64,000 nt of DNA from Amphimedon queenslandica (lineage: Eukaryota; Porifera; Demospongiae; Haplosclerida; Niphatidae): assembly GCF_000090795.2 (NCBI RefSeq), contig NW_003546306.1, positions 30,210 to 94,209 of the forward strand. Direction: 5' to 3'. The notes beneath the pieces were generated by a model, which was not told where the DNA came from, ran no database searches, and saw only the letters and a program-made list of their open reading frames with translations. The stretch's first letter is position 1, and each line of letters starts with the position of its first letter. Made by a program: the position numbers and the translations under genes. This document shows positions 1 to 10,907 of this stretch, piece after piece.

Positions 1-1317
1 CTTGTGTTTAAATTGATATTGACTTGAAAATTGGTGGAATTTGTGGCTAGAAAACTGGGGACCGTTGTCTGATATAAATTCATTTGGGATTCCATGTCTT
101 GCAAATTGAGACTTGCAGATCTCAATGACTTGTTCACTGGTGGTCTGTCTAAGCCTGTCAACTTCAATGAAATTGGAGTAGTAATCCACTAGTATCAAGT
201 AGTGCTGTCCTCTAAATTCAAACAGATCTGATCCGACTTTCTCCCATGGTCTTGACGGTATGTAGTGTGGTATCAGGGGTTCTTTGGTGTTTCTGTGCTT
301 GTTGGTGAGGCATGTAGTGCAGCTGTTGACGAGATCATCAATTTTTGCATTCATTCCTGGCCAAAATAGAATATCTCTGGCCCTACGTTTGCACTTCTCA
401 GCTCCAAGGTGTGCTGCGTGTATCAGTTTCAACATGCTTAAATGCATTGAGTTTGGTACTATGACTTTGCTTCCTTTAAAAAGGATGCCATCATCATATG
501 TAATTTCGTCACGGTAATTCCAAAATGGTCGTGTCTCCATTGGAATGTTGAATTTGTTGTTGGGCCATCCAGTTTGGACTACTTTAATCAAGTTTTGTAA
601 AGCGGGGTCTGCTTTAGTTTGCTCTTTGAACTCAGCTAGCTTGCTTTCTGTAATTGGTAATGTATGAAGGGTGTTAATATTATATTCATGAAATTCATAC
701 TCACCAGCAGTATCGGGTAACGGTGAACGAGAGAGAGTGTCAGCAATGAGTAATTCCTTGCCAGGTCTGTACGAGACACTTATTGGATATCTTTGGATAG
801 ACATAATCATACGTTGTAATCGGGCTGGTGCAGTGTGTAGTGGCTTCTTTAAGATGGTTTCCAGAGGTTTGTGATCTGTCTCGATGTGCACACACAATAG
901 CCCGTACAAGTAGTCATGGAACTTCTGGCAACCAAAGACAATGGCAAGCATCTCCTTCTCTGTTTGTGCATAGTGTTGCTGGGTGGGAGTCAGTGACTTT
1001 GATGCATATGCTACTGGTTGGTTGTCCTGGAGGAGGACAGCACCTATGCCCTTATAACTGGCATCAACAGAGACCTTGATGGGTTTTGATGGGTCAAAGA
1101 ACTTTAAGGTTGGGTGACTGGTGATCAAGCTTTTTAATTTAGTTAGAGCCTGTGTGTTCAGAGGTCCAGTGCCACTCGATGTTTTTTTCGAGGAGTAACC
1201 TAAGTGGGGCTGAAATTTTAGAGTAATTGGGAATGAATTCAGATAAATATGTTACCATACCTAGGATGCGTTGGAGTTCCTCTCTATTAGTAGGTGCCTC
1301 CATGTTAGTAATGGCTT
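1..1317 (-). pseudogene. pol: gypsy pol: RNase H and integrase (partial)
   Basis: After a second frameshift (about 1165) the frame stays open to the window edge. RNase H landmarks are SVDASYKGIGAVLL, QTEKEML and ETDHKPLE, with a final aspartate in IADTLSRSP. The integrase zinc-binding HHCC module follows (HAAHLGAEKC...CTTCLTN), then the catalytic core with VGSDLFEF and FISDNGPQF, the first two acids of the DD(35)E triad. The glutamate and the C-terminal domain are outside the window. It would degrade the RNA template and insert the cDNA into the genome. Confidence 0.9.
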
Positions 1318-2349
1318 GTATTTTTGGGGGTCAGGATTGATTCCCTGTTCACTGAGGGTGTGACCAATATAGCTGATTTCTTTTAACCTGATCTGGCTTT
1401 TATCCTTGTTGAGCTTGAGATTTCTTGATTGAGCACGTTGTAACACTTGTTCGAGTCTCGAGTCGTGCTCTTCTACTTTCGTTCCCCAAACAAGTATGTC
1501 ATCCACAACGACTTCTACCCCCTCAATGTCTTCAAAAATTTCAGACATAATGGACTGAAAAACATCCTGTGCAGATGAGATGCCAAACGGGAGCCGTTTA
1601 AACATGTATCGACCGAATGGCGTATTGAAGGTGCATAGTTTTGAACTCTCGTGATCTAGTTGTACTTGCCAGAATCCAGAGCTGGCGTCCAGAACTGAAA
1701 AGTATTTGGCATTAGGCATCCTAGCAGCTATCTCTTCAATTGTTCTCATGGGATAATACTCCCGTTTTATAGCTTTGTTTAAGTCACGAGGATCGATGCA
1801 AATGCGAAGTTGGCCGTTCTTTTTGATAACAGTGACCATGGAGTTCACCCAGTCTGTAGGTTCATGTGCTCGTTCAATGACACCCAGTCGCTCCATGCGT
1901 TCCAACTCGTCTTGTACTTTTGATCAGAGTATGACTGGAACTCGTCGTGGGGGGTGTATCACTGGTTTAGCATCTGGTTTGAGGTGTATGTGGTGTGTAA
2001 TGCTAGTAATACAACCGAGGCCATGGAATACATCAATATATTGGCTGAGAGTGTCATTTGTCAAGGTTTGGCTGCGTTTGATGAGCTTCATTTCAATGCT
2101 GGTATTCAGGCCAAGGATATTTGTTACATTATCAAGGATTTCGAACTCAATTGGCCAGAATTTATTCTTGTATTCACATAGCAGTATTGCTTTACCAGTA
2201 GACTTAAGCTTGTGTCCTCCGAAGGCAATTAATCTGGACTTAGATGAGAGTGGAGGTTGTTGGCTCAATGAGTTGTAGGATGAGGTAGACATGACATTAC
2301 ATTGCGCACCGGTGTCTATCTTGAAGCTGGTGTTTTGGGAATTTATCAA
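1318..2349 (-). pseudogene. pol: gypsy pol: aspartic protease and reverse transcriptase
   Basis: The protease part (2349-1924) carries the DTGA active-site motif (FKIDTGAQCNVM), which would cleave Gag-Pol. A single TGA at about 1924 separates it from RT in the same frame. RT (1905-1318) shows LRICIDPRDLNKAI, the palm aspartate motif FSVLDASSGFWQV, LPFGISSAQDVFQ and the catalytic box VVVDDILVWG, i.e. a complete polymerase core that would copy element RNA into DNA. At about 1320 the frame shifts, so the thumb/connection segment (ITNMEAPTNREELQRILG) is in another frame. The family assignment is secure; activity is lost. Confidence 0.92.
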
Positions 2350-2459
2350 GATGATGACATTCCAATCATCATTGTTTTTCGCTCGAATAGCACTGATAAT
2401 GAAATCGTCATCGCTTGATTCATCATCCTGGTCAAGGTTTTGTACTCGTGGATTAGCTT

Positions 2460-3218
2460 CCCGGGTTCGGCATACTCTAGCAAAATGGTTGAGGCAACCA
2501 CACTTATGGCATTTGACACCACTAGCAGGGCACTTTTGTTGTAATTGGTGCTGTGTGCCGCAACGAGTGCACTATACAAGCTTAGATGAGTCACGAGTTG
2601 AGTGCTGTCTTGGTTGCTTCTTCTTCATAAAGTTGACCTCATGCTCATTCATCGTGGTAGTACTGCTGGACTATTGCTTGAGCTGTGTAGATGCAGCTTC
2701 GTCTGCACGGCATATGTCAAGGGCGTCCTTGAGTGTTTGGTCTGCTTTCTTTAGCAAGCAGGACCTCGTTTTATCGCTAATAATACCACCAACAAGACGG
2801 TCTCTTATTAGGCTCTCAGTGAGGGCTCCAAATTCACATGTCTTAGCCTTGCTTCTCAACTCAGTTACATACTGGTCAACAGTTTCATCCGGTTGCTGGT
2901 TTCGTGTGTTGAATACATGTCTTTCCCAAGTGATATTTTTTCTGGGAATACAGTACTCTTCAAATTTATCGAGTAATTTACTTAGTTTTGTAGCGTCGTT
3001 AGGACTGTCAAACGTAAATGTGTTAAATATTTCGAGAGCCTCTGGCCCAGCCAGGTGGAGGAAAATGGCGGACTTGACTTCTTCGCTCTCGTCCTTCTTC
3101 CCGGATGCTGTGATGTAAATACTAAAACCATCTTCGCCAGTTCTCGGCAAGGTTCCCTTGTAGCAAAAGTGGTTCTGGGGGCTGGAACTGTTCCATCGTA
3201 TCCCACTCTTGACACCAT
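2460..3218 (-). pseudogene. gypsy Gag polyprotein with zinc knuckles
   Basis: Gag would form the virus-like particle that packages retrotransposon RNA in the cytoplasm. The first ATG lies at 3218 directly after the primer binding site. The reading starts in one frame (3218-2982) and continues in another (3150-2671, with YITASGKKDESEEVK and HLAGPEALEIFNTF), so a frameshift lies near 3130. Towards the C-terminus two CCHC-like zinc knuckles are visible (CTRCG...; CHKCG...HFARVC, about 2585-2480), which bind nucleic acid. The order Gag - knuckles - protease fits Ty3/gypsy. Not translatable as one protein. Confidence 0.85.
3200..3217 (-). promoter_or_regulatory. tRNA primer binding site of the gypsy element
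   Basis: On the minus strand TGGTGTCAAGAGTGGGAT directly follows a CA-ending LTR (…CTTTACA) and precedes gag. An 18-nt TGG-initial stretch at this place is the expected complement of a tRNA 3' CCA end; a leucine tRNA is my guess from memory. It also fixes the LTR edge at 3218. Confidence 0.7.
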
Positions 3219-4079
3219 GTAAAGTTCAGATCAAAAACAATAAAAACATTAATAATCAATAAATCTAATAATGACCACGTGTAATATGTTAATTGTGTGG
3301 GTGTGTAATAAATGAGTGTGTGTATGCATAATAATAATATTAAGCATGTTTGCTATTATGTATTATGTTACACAATATACCATATAGCATCATATTTCCG
3401 TATAAAGAGTGAGAAAACCGAACGCCTACATTTCTTAATTGTTTTAACAGTGCATGAATTTACTGTTTATTATTGTAAAATTAAAAAGAACGATTTGTTT
3501 TGTATTCATATAGGTCATACAAAATGTGAATTTTTTCATGACATGTACTGCACCTCTAATCAAGAAAAGAAGAGATAAATTTAAGTGACTGGTGTAATTG
3601 ATGATGGTGAACTTTGTAGTAAAAACGTCAGTGTGTTTCTAAGTCATGTACAAGGTACTAGTAACAGTACTGTCAGTTGCATTAAATGTAAAAGTACTAA
3701 TTTAGAAAAGTCTAATTGCACTAGTAAGAGTAAAATGTGATAATAATGCTTTAAATAAGCCTTGCCCCCAAAAAATAGTTAATGTAGTGAATACTACTGA
3801 CAATAATAGTTTAGCATTGCATCGCCCAAAGACAGATAATGAACATTTCACTTACTTTAAAAGGCAAAAACCAAATTAAATGTCAAAGATGATGATAGTT
3901 GTAATAGTCTGATTGTATTATTAAACCTCCCAAACATTAAATGTGAACCAATAGGTGATAAAACCAGGTGTGTTGGAGAAATGACTATATTAGGAGTAGT
4001 CTGATTGTATCTTTAAAACTCTAAAGCATTAAATTAAAGACAACTAATCTAAAAAAGAAAGAAGTCATCTTTACTTATG
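3218..4079. other. gypsy LTR (start at 3218, far end not fixed) and AT-rich DNA without a gene
   Basis: The plus strand begins TGTAAAGTTC at 3218, the inner edge of the 5' LTR of the minus-strand gypsy element. Its outer edge cannot be set because the partner LTR is outside the window. The remainder is AT-rich with only short spurious ORFs; I see no conserved domain. Confidence 0.5.
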
Positions 4080-5048
4080 AAAAGCCTCACAACCCAGATA
4101 ACAAAATGGCTGCCATGACTTTTGCAGCCTTGCTATACCCGGAAAACGAGCTCCTATGCTCACCAGACTTCTTAGAGGACCTCATCTTGACTAGAGGACT
4201 CCATTTGTACGTACCATTAGCATGGCTCTAAACCTTGTCTAAGAGGAAGTTAAAAAATCTGAAAACAGGCCGTTTTGTTCAGCCACCTTTTTTCATCTTC
4301 ATCATCAAGAAGTCAGTCCTGTCAATTCAGTTGGTGAGCTGTATCTCAATCTTGACTCGTGCTAGAAGTAAAATTCTTACACCAATCTACTCCAACAGTT
4401 TATACGCGGATCCATGTCCCCTAAAATCATTCTCCAAGATAAGAAAAAGTGACGTTATGACTGCTGTGTCAGGCCAGCTTACCTCACGCCACCATTTTGT
4501 TAATTAAAAAAAGCATGTGCTCAAATTTGGGCGTGGTTGCGCATGCTCAGATCTCAGAACTGGGAAAAGCAAGCACTTTTTTTACCTATAGCTAGGCTAG
4601 CTAGGCTTGGAATCAATTGCAATACTGAGTGGAGGTTTTCCAGCTCAGAGAAGGTACTAATCTTGCATCTTATTCTTTTATAAAGTGTGTAATGAATTAT
4701 TTTATTTTAAAAAACAATTAATGTTATAATAGTGCAATGATTATGACTTTGACAACTGAAAGAACAGGAATAGATAGCTACAGAATTGCATGGAAGATGG
4801 AGCTTCCTGAACAAGGATTCATGTCAAGACTACAGTATTAATTTCACTTGTCATCAGTAGAGTACATATTCCTTCAGCATATCAATTTAATGCTGTAACT
4901 GCTGTCTCATAAATGCAGGAAAGTCATAACAATGATAATAATAATAAAGAAAATTATTGTATGTGAAAATTAACAAATATCACAATTGCAACTAAAAACA
5001 TTATAAATATTATTAAAAATTCAACACAAAGAAGAACATAAAAATTGA
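4080..5048 (+). repeat. Family A repeat, copy 1
   Basis: Over about 1 kb this matches 31345-32383, and its first 450 bp also match 42497-42950. Shared landmarks in order: CAAAATGGCTGCC, GAGGACCTCATCTTGAC, AGTGACGTTATG, GGGCGTGG, GCGCATGCTCAGATCT, CAATTGCAATACT. No transposase is encoded. It behaves as a non-autonomous element; the 5' edge in this copy lacks the ACTAAGTAGGATT end present in copies 2 and 3. Confidence 0.75.
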
Positions 5049-5266
5049 AAAAGAAACAAGATATAGTAGGATTTTGAACGACCAATGAAAATACAAAATG
5101 AAAATCCAACTCTCGTGATGCAAATTCTACTCTACATTGTACTTTAATGTTCTTATGTAAAACTTATGAATCACCTTGCAATGTAGAGTAGAATTTGCAT
5201 CATGAGAGTAGGATTTTCATTTTGTATTTTCGTTGGTCGTTCGGAATCCTACTCAGTCTTGTTTTT
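5049..5266. repeat. Near-perfect palindrome (foldback) at the end of family A copy 1
   Basis: About 90 bp arms: one arm runs GTAGGATTTTGAACGACCAA… GCAAATTCTACTCTACATTG, the other is its reverse complement and ends GGAATCCTACTCAGTC. The spacer is about 30 bp. The same palindrome sits at the same relative place in copy 2 (32384-32597), so it belongs to, or predates the spread of, family A. It would extrude as a hairpin or cruciform. Confidence 0.85.
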
Positions 5267-5936
5267 TTTTAATTATTTATGCTTTGCTGTGAGTAGGAGA
5301 CGATGAGATTGTTTATTCCCCTGATAATGAAGAATTTTAAAGTAGGTGGTGCGAGATTTCAAACCTTAAGTTTGTAAACAACTGCTAAAATCTTACCTGG
5401 TAGTCCAACAACACCATTGTCAAATGAGAGTTCCTCATAGTACTCTTGAAGTCCCTAGTGATGGGAACTGTTTACTTTATACCCTGTCATATCTCATTAC
5501 TGTGTCAATTTCTCGGTATTACAAATTACGTATAGCAATTGTTAGTAACATGCCAAACTCTAAGGATTGTTTAATAGTACATTAAGTGCAACCAGATATT
5601 CAAGCATATAAGATTGCATAAATAAGTGGAAAATGTTTTAAAATTATGTGCGGGCCTCTAACACAGATTATTACACTAACAGCAATATTAGGTATATCCT
5701 ATATTCATATACACTAAATGCTTCTCATGAACAAAAAAGCATTGTTTGTACATTGAAAATTCTTCATGTACATAATGTTATTAATGAGACTTAAAAGTAT
5801 GTTTGTGACAACATAAGGTATATCATGCATATACATGTACATCTTTGTCACAGTGTATTGTACGTGTAGTGGATTATTAGTACATTTCTTGTTCTTGTAG
5901 TGTTTGATGATTATCATGCATGCAATGGACCTTGTA
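5267..5936. other. No gene seen
   Basis: AT-rich DNA with short chance ORFs. A short stretch near 5790-5850 loosely resembles the repeat block at 10000-10060 and 47330-47390; too diverged to assign. Confidence 0.4.
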
Positions 5937-7358
5937 CGTCGAATGTTCTGATTAAGGCATACCTCTTAACTGGAGTAAGGTGGCAGATCTTTTGGTGAAC
6001 AGGAGGGCTGAACATTTTCCTTTTTCATCAAGTCATCTTTACTTTAGGAGCTCCTTTGAGCTCTCTTTGTTTCATCGCACTCTTTTTATTTCTCCCGTAA
6101 GCTATTTGGTTGTTGTTTGGGCTTTTTAAGCAGTTTTTCATTGGTCTATTCTCACCCTTTGGCAATTACCATTTTGGCAAAAATTGTTTTCAGGAACCAG
6201 GGCGCTTGCCCGTCCATTGCATGAAGACAGAAGTGTGCTCACCTGAGTATTATGACTAATGCCTGTATCAGAGTTAGTTTTAGCCCATGAGGACAAGGTA
6301 CGGTGGAATTTCTCACTCAGTTGTCATGTTGTAGCTGGAGTATTGATTATATGGCCATGTTTCCTCATCTTAAACCTATGGGATGGCTCTTTATGAATAG
6401 TTGAGGGGTGCAAGAACTCTCTGGCTTTTATTCTTCATCTGTAAATTCACTGGCTGTACAGTAGGAACATTTGATGTCATATTGAAGTCTGTCGCTATTC
6501 AATACTTGCAGAGTGGAATCATCACAATTAGGACTTTTTTGTGGCTTGTCACCGTTTGTATCATCCCTTTTCAGTTTTATTTGGTATTCATAGTGCTGAA
6601 AACATAATTGGCATTGCTACTACAGTCATTGTTTTTATCACTACATTACATTTGTATACATGATGCTTCATGTATTTACAGATATTCTATTATAAAGAGT
6701 AATATACATAATTCAAACACGATCATTTAAAACTCTTTGGCCGTAAACAAAGACAACTGCTGTAATTAACATTTATATTAACATTAAAAATCATGTAATG
6801 ATGGTAGCGTTTTACTTTATACTAGACGTCACTATTAAGAGCTAGTTACATGATGCACAGCTATTACAGCACACTTATGATCCTCGGAGTGATTCTAAGA
6901 TGTGAAATCCTATAGTTTTAACAAGTAAAAAGATGATCATATTATCAACATTCAACTCTCCAGCTGCAACTTGACAACTCACTTAGTAATTGCACCATAC
7001 TTTGTCCTGAGGGACTTAGAGTAACTCTGATGATAGACATTAGTCATAGGCCTCAGGTAAAAACACTTCTGTCTTCATAGCAATGGAGGAGCAAGTGCTC
7101 TGGCTCCTGGAAGCAAAATTTACGTAAACAGGAATTGGCAATGGGTGACAATAGGCCTATGAAAAACTGCTTAAAAAGCCAAAATCACAGCTGAAGAGCT
7201 TATAGGAAAAACAAAGTTTGTGATGAAACAAAAAGAGAGCTCAAAGTGGCTCCTACAGTAAGGATTACTTCATAAAAGAGGAAATTGTTCAACCTGCCTC
7301 CTTATTAAAAGTTCTGCTTTCTTGCACTAGTTGAGAGGTGTGTTAATTAGAACGTCGG
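5937..7358. mobile_element. Foldback element with about 350 bp inverted arms
   Basis: The segment 5937-6300 reappears as the reverse complement of 6995-7358 at roughly three-quarters identity by eye. Matched landmarks include GAGCTCTCTTTG, GGCTTTTTAAGCAGTTTTTC, the stretch around AGACAGAAGTG, and outer ends reading GTTCTGATTAA and GTTCTAATTAA. The 700 bp middle holds no convincing ORF. Long inverted arms with no transposase mark a non-autonomous foldback DNA transposon; target duplications are not clear. Confidence 0.75.
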
Positions 7359-7443
7359 ATGCATTATTCCTTTTATAGTTGCATTTATAGTACGTATGAT
7401 GGAGTTATAAGGAATATATAAGCTGATGTGATTAGTAATAAAT

Positions 7444-7552
7444 ATTGGTTATACACCGATTTGGAGGGCAATATACTATTTTGAGCCCACGGGCAAAGGC
7501 CCAAGGGCTCAAAATAGTATATGGACCGACAAAGAGGTGTTATAGCCAATTT
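7444..7552. repeat. 110 bp palindrome ahead of the Crypton-like gene
   Basis: Arms of about 46 bp meet at ACGGGCAAAGGCCCAA; the inner 20 bp (ATACTATTTTGAGCCC and its complement) are perfect, the outer parts imperfect but readable (TTGGTTATACA against TTGGCTATAAC). It may be an independent miniature element or the 5' structure of the Crypton unit. Confidence 0.75.
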
Positions 7553-7818
7553 ATACCACGATATAAAATTTGGAATGACAAATTAAAATTTTATTCTACT
7601 GCGCATGCTCAGTTCACACATGAACCACGGTGGTACTCTCCTCACACGAGGTCCTGACAAGGAGGCAAGAAGGAGATTCGAGCGGATAAAGAAGGTCGTA
7701 GGACTAGATTAGAGAACTTTAAAAGAAGGCAATGGCAGGAGCAATACAGGATGAAATGTTTCTCCAAGCACTATAGATATATGAAGCTTCACAGCGCTCA
7801 GAACAAGAAGAAATACTA

Positions 7819-8985
7819 GTGCAGCCGCAGACTATTTCTGATGACGGTCACTTCACTCAATTGAATCTGTGTGATAGGTTTGTCAATGTCACTAAAAAGG
7901 AGATTCTTGCCAAAATAAAAGGAGCCGTACCGTGGAAAACGAAGAGGACTACCAAATGGGCTGTGTCGGTTTGGCGCGAATGGAGAGATTCTAAGAGGCT
8001 GGCTTCTTCTGAATATCCGCCTGAACTAGATTTCATTACTAATGAAGAGGTCAATCGGTGGTTAGCATGATTTGTTTTTGAGATGAGGACACTGAAAGGA
8101 GAGGATTACAGTGGGGAGTCTCTTTATGGATTGTTTTCTGGCATTCAGCGTTACATTAAAGAGAAGAGAAATGATCGTAATGATGAGCCAATTGATATCT
8201 ATAAAGATCCATATCTGGCCCATTATAGAAGTAGTTTAAATGCTGTTTTGAAAGATTTGCATTCAAGGGGATCGGTACAGTAAAGAAGCAAGCCTCAGTC
8301 ATTACTGAAGATGTGGAAAACCAGCTATGGTTACAGAATATTCTAGATGACACACCCAGCAAGCTTTTAAACACACTGTTTTGGAGTAAATCTAGCTTTG
8401 CGTAGTGGGCGTGAACACCATTCATTAAGACCAGATATGTTCCAGTTGGTTGAGTTACATAATGGGAGATGCTACTTAGAATATATTGAATGGGGCTCTA
8501 AAAATAACGCTGGAGGATTGAGAGACAGAAAAAATTGTAACAAATCTGTCAAAATTTTCCCTAATGTTGAAAACCCTCAGATGTGTGTGATTCGCCTTTA
8601 CCGAAAATATCTCAGTCTTAGGCCAGAAAATGAGCCATCAGATGCTCTTTATTTGCAACTATTGCACAAGCCTCGTCCAGAATGTTGGTATCAATCTAAG
8701 GCAGTCTCTCTTACAGCTACAGTCAAGAAAATCATCGATCAATTGGGAATAAGTGGCTACTACACTAACCATTCTCTTAGGAGAACATGTGTCACAAGGC
8801 TTTATCAGAGTGGTGCAGAAGAGTACGAAATCATGAAGGTGTCAGGGCATCGCAGTAAGGATAGTGTAAGAGCTTATAAAGAAATGTGTCTCAAGCAGGA
8901 AGAGAAGATAAGTAAGAAGCTACAATTGGTATCTAAAAAGGATTCAGTGCATTGCTATCAATTATCATTTAACACTTCTTTGTAA
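7819..8985 (+). pseudogene. Crypton-type tyrosine recombinase (DUF3504-like), broken
   Basis: Three blocks in different frames join into one recombinase. Block 1 (7819-8070, ending at TGA 8068) continues in the same frame as block 2 (8071-8283), so the break there is a nonsense codon; frameshifts near 8280 and 8397 separate block 3 (8398-8985). Block 3 has the catalytic signature of tyrosine recombinases: arginine in RSGREHHSLR, then NHSLRRTCVTRL (HxxR), SGHRSKDS (GH) and the nucleophile candidate in VRAYKEM. The close relatives are metazoan Crypton-derived proteins (KIAA1958, QRICH1, ZMYM type). It would integrate a circular element by strand exchange in the nucleus. Confidence 0.8.
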
Positions 8986-9109
8986 CAATAAAATATTGTT
9001 TTGATATTGTCGTTTCTCAGCCAGGGCTTATATGCGATTTTGAACCTTCATTAAACGCTTTAAACTTCAAACAGAATTATTCATGAGTGGTATAACGTTT
9101 GTTTACCAA

Positions 9110-10660
9110 TATTTTTTTGTACTATTGTTATTATTAGCCTGTGAATTTACATTGCTTGCATTTGATATGTTTCTATTATGCTTTACAGGTACTTACAGCA
9201 GGAACTGATTTGCTGATTCAGCAATACCTTGCTTAATATTGGAATGTGCAAAAAAATTAAAGGCAATTCTGGATTTAGATTGTTGTAACTAAATTAATTT
9301 CTTTATTATATGTAACTTAAATGTTTTGTTGCAGCTCCTTGATCAGTAGTTGCATCACGTGGTAGGAGGTGCCAGTTTACATTTGTATAGGTTTCATATT
9401 ATTGTAGTCTCAGCATTGGAGTATGCAGTAAGATTGAGATATCTTGTATATTTTGTTACAGGTTATGATTCATGTTCTTTTCACGATTGTATCATTAATT
9501 ATGGCCACAGTAAGTACTTTCTTTACTTAATGTAAATGAATGCCTGCCAATGCATCTTTTGTTATGTGCATGTATGTTCTCAAACAATAGAACAATAATT
9601 GTTTGCAGATAGGAATGTATTCATGGGTTCAATTTTCACAATGCAGGTCTCGTAAAATAAACTTAATTCAGGACGACATGAGTTATCACATTGAAAAGTG
9701 TATGTCTAAATTACAGGTACAGTGTACATGTATGTACATATGCATCTATGATTCAATAAGAGCTTGATATGCATTGTGGAGCTACACCTGTCGTGTATGT
9801 TTATTAATTGTTGCTAATGGAGTGTATCCTACTGTTAATTTGTTACAACATATATAATTTCACATTCATAATTTACACAGGTACATATTTTACACAAGGA
9901 CTGCAATATGGTGTTAAGGAATAAGGTCAGACTTGGAATTAGATTTAAAAGGTGAAGGGTTTTCCTCATTGTGAGCAGATGTATTTCTTTAGTGCTTTGT
10001 ACTGTGTTTTTGACAAGACTAATGTAAGTTATATCATGCACATACATTAAAATATTTAGTATAGCATATATAGCTTGTATGTTTACATTTCTTGCTGTTG
10101 CTGTTTTTTCTTTACTTTGCTTTAAGGTATTTAGAGCTGCAAATGATTTAATGGTTTAGCTATATGATGTAACGTAATATTTTCATATCATGGTAAATGT
10201 CTAAGGCTATTGCCTGATTTCGTTTGTGCTAACTAAATTAATATTGCATAATGATCATCATGGTAACATTATGTTTTCTTGTAGCTCCTTTATCAGTGGT
10301 GCTTTCATACTGGGTGTAGCGCGAGTTTCAGCTGCAAAGGTTTCATATTGTCATACTTTTCGCAATTGAATACATAGTAAGATAGAATATTGTGACATTC
10401 CATAGTTCTTTATGATTGTGTTATAGAATATGACCAAAGGCTATAATTCTTCTAATGATTTATCTCATTCATTATGGCCACAGTAAGTATTTTCTGTACT
10501 CGTTAGTATAAGTTATGTATATTGTATTGTAGGTGGATTGAAGCTCTTGTATTATAATTGTTTTGCCTTGTTGAACACTGTTTAAGCATTTCTATTACAA
10601 TTTGTATTTTGGCCTTACGCTGAAAGATAATGGACTTATATCGTGTTATTTAAGCAAAAA
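9110..10660 (+). repeat. Tandemly repeated block (unit about 0.96 kb), also at 46940-47990
   Basis: 9110-9540 and 10075-10510 are diverged copies of each other (landmarks: GTTTACATTTCTTGC, GCAGCTCCTT, GGTTTCATATT, ATTATGGCCACAGTAAGTA). The whole 9600-10660 stretch aligns with 46940-47990. A 45-nt segment near 9886 opens to VHILHKDCNMVLRNK before a GT and its paralogue near 47210 to GHILCKDCNVVLRNK, hinting at an old exon. No complete gene can be built. Confidence 0.65.
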
Positions 10661-10738
10661 AGTTATCTATTTACATTTGACTAATAAAAATTATAGCTAG
10701 TAGTCAAAGTATCCTCTTGCCCCCACGCTTGCGGCCTC

Positions 10739-10760
10739 TTAACCCTTTTATTCAAAACTC
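10739..10760 (+). repeat. Left end of piggyBac element A with TTAA
   Basis: TTAA at 10739-10742 is followed by CCCTTTTATTCAAAAC. TTAA plus a CCC-initial inverted repeat is the piggyBac signature. The parallel copy of the flanking repeat (48000-48060) lacks the insertion, placing the element boundary here. The right end is less certain; AATAAAAGG near 13585 is a partial inverted match. Confidence 0.6.
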
Positions 10761-10907
10761 ATAACTTTAAAGCACAAGCTTCTATAATATTTATCTCCAC
10801 TATGGTTTGTCATTTTTAGCTCATTTTTAAAATATGATTTCTTTTTTTGAAACAAATAATTTCATTGCTCATTTAATCAGAATAGAAATATATGGTATCT
10901 ATATAAA

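Larger units (their letters stand above)
1..3218 (-). mobile_element. Ty3/gypsy-type LTR retrotransposon, internal region, cut by window start
   Basis: The minus strand reads in order: primer binding site, gag with zinc knuckles, aspartic protease, reverse transcriptase, RNase H, integrase. This PR-RT-RH-IN order is diagnostic for Ty3/gypsy. The integrase runs off the left edge, so the 3' LTR lies outside the window. The copy is dead: at least one in-frame TGA lies between protease and RT (about 1924) and two frameshifts follow RT (about 1320 and 1165). The RNase H-integrase frame from about 1165 to base 1 is open, so decay is moderate. Confidence 0.92.

Noticed and set aside
1775-3118. Plus-strand open frames of 167 and 275 codons across 1775-3118
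   Set aside because: They are antisense shadows of the gypsy protease, RT and gag on the minus strand and show no domain.
4235-4507. 90-codon frame in family A copy 1
   Set aside because: Not conserved as a protein in copies 2 and 3, which carry stops and indels there.
6401-6607. 68-codon hydrophobic frame inside the foldback at 5937-7358
   Set aside because: No motif, no context; chance frame with membrane-like composition in AT-rich DNA.
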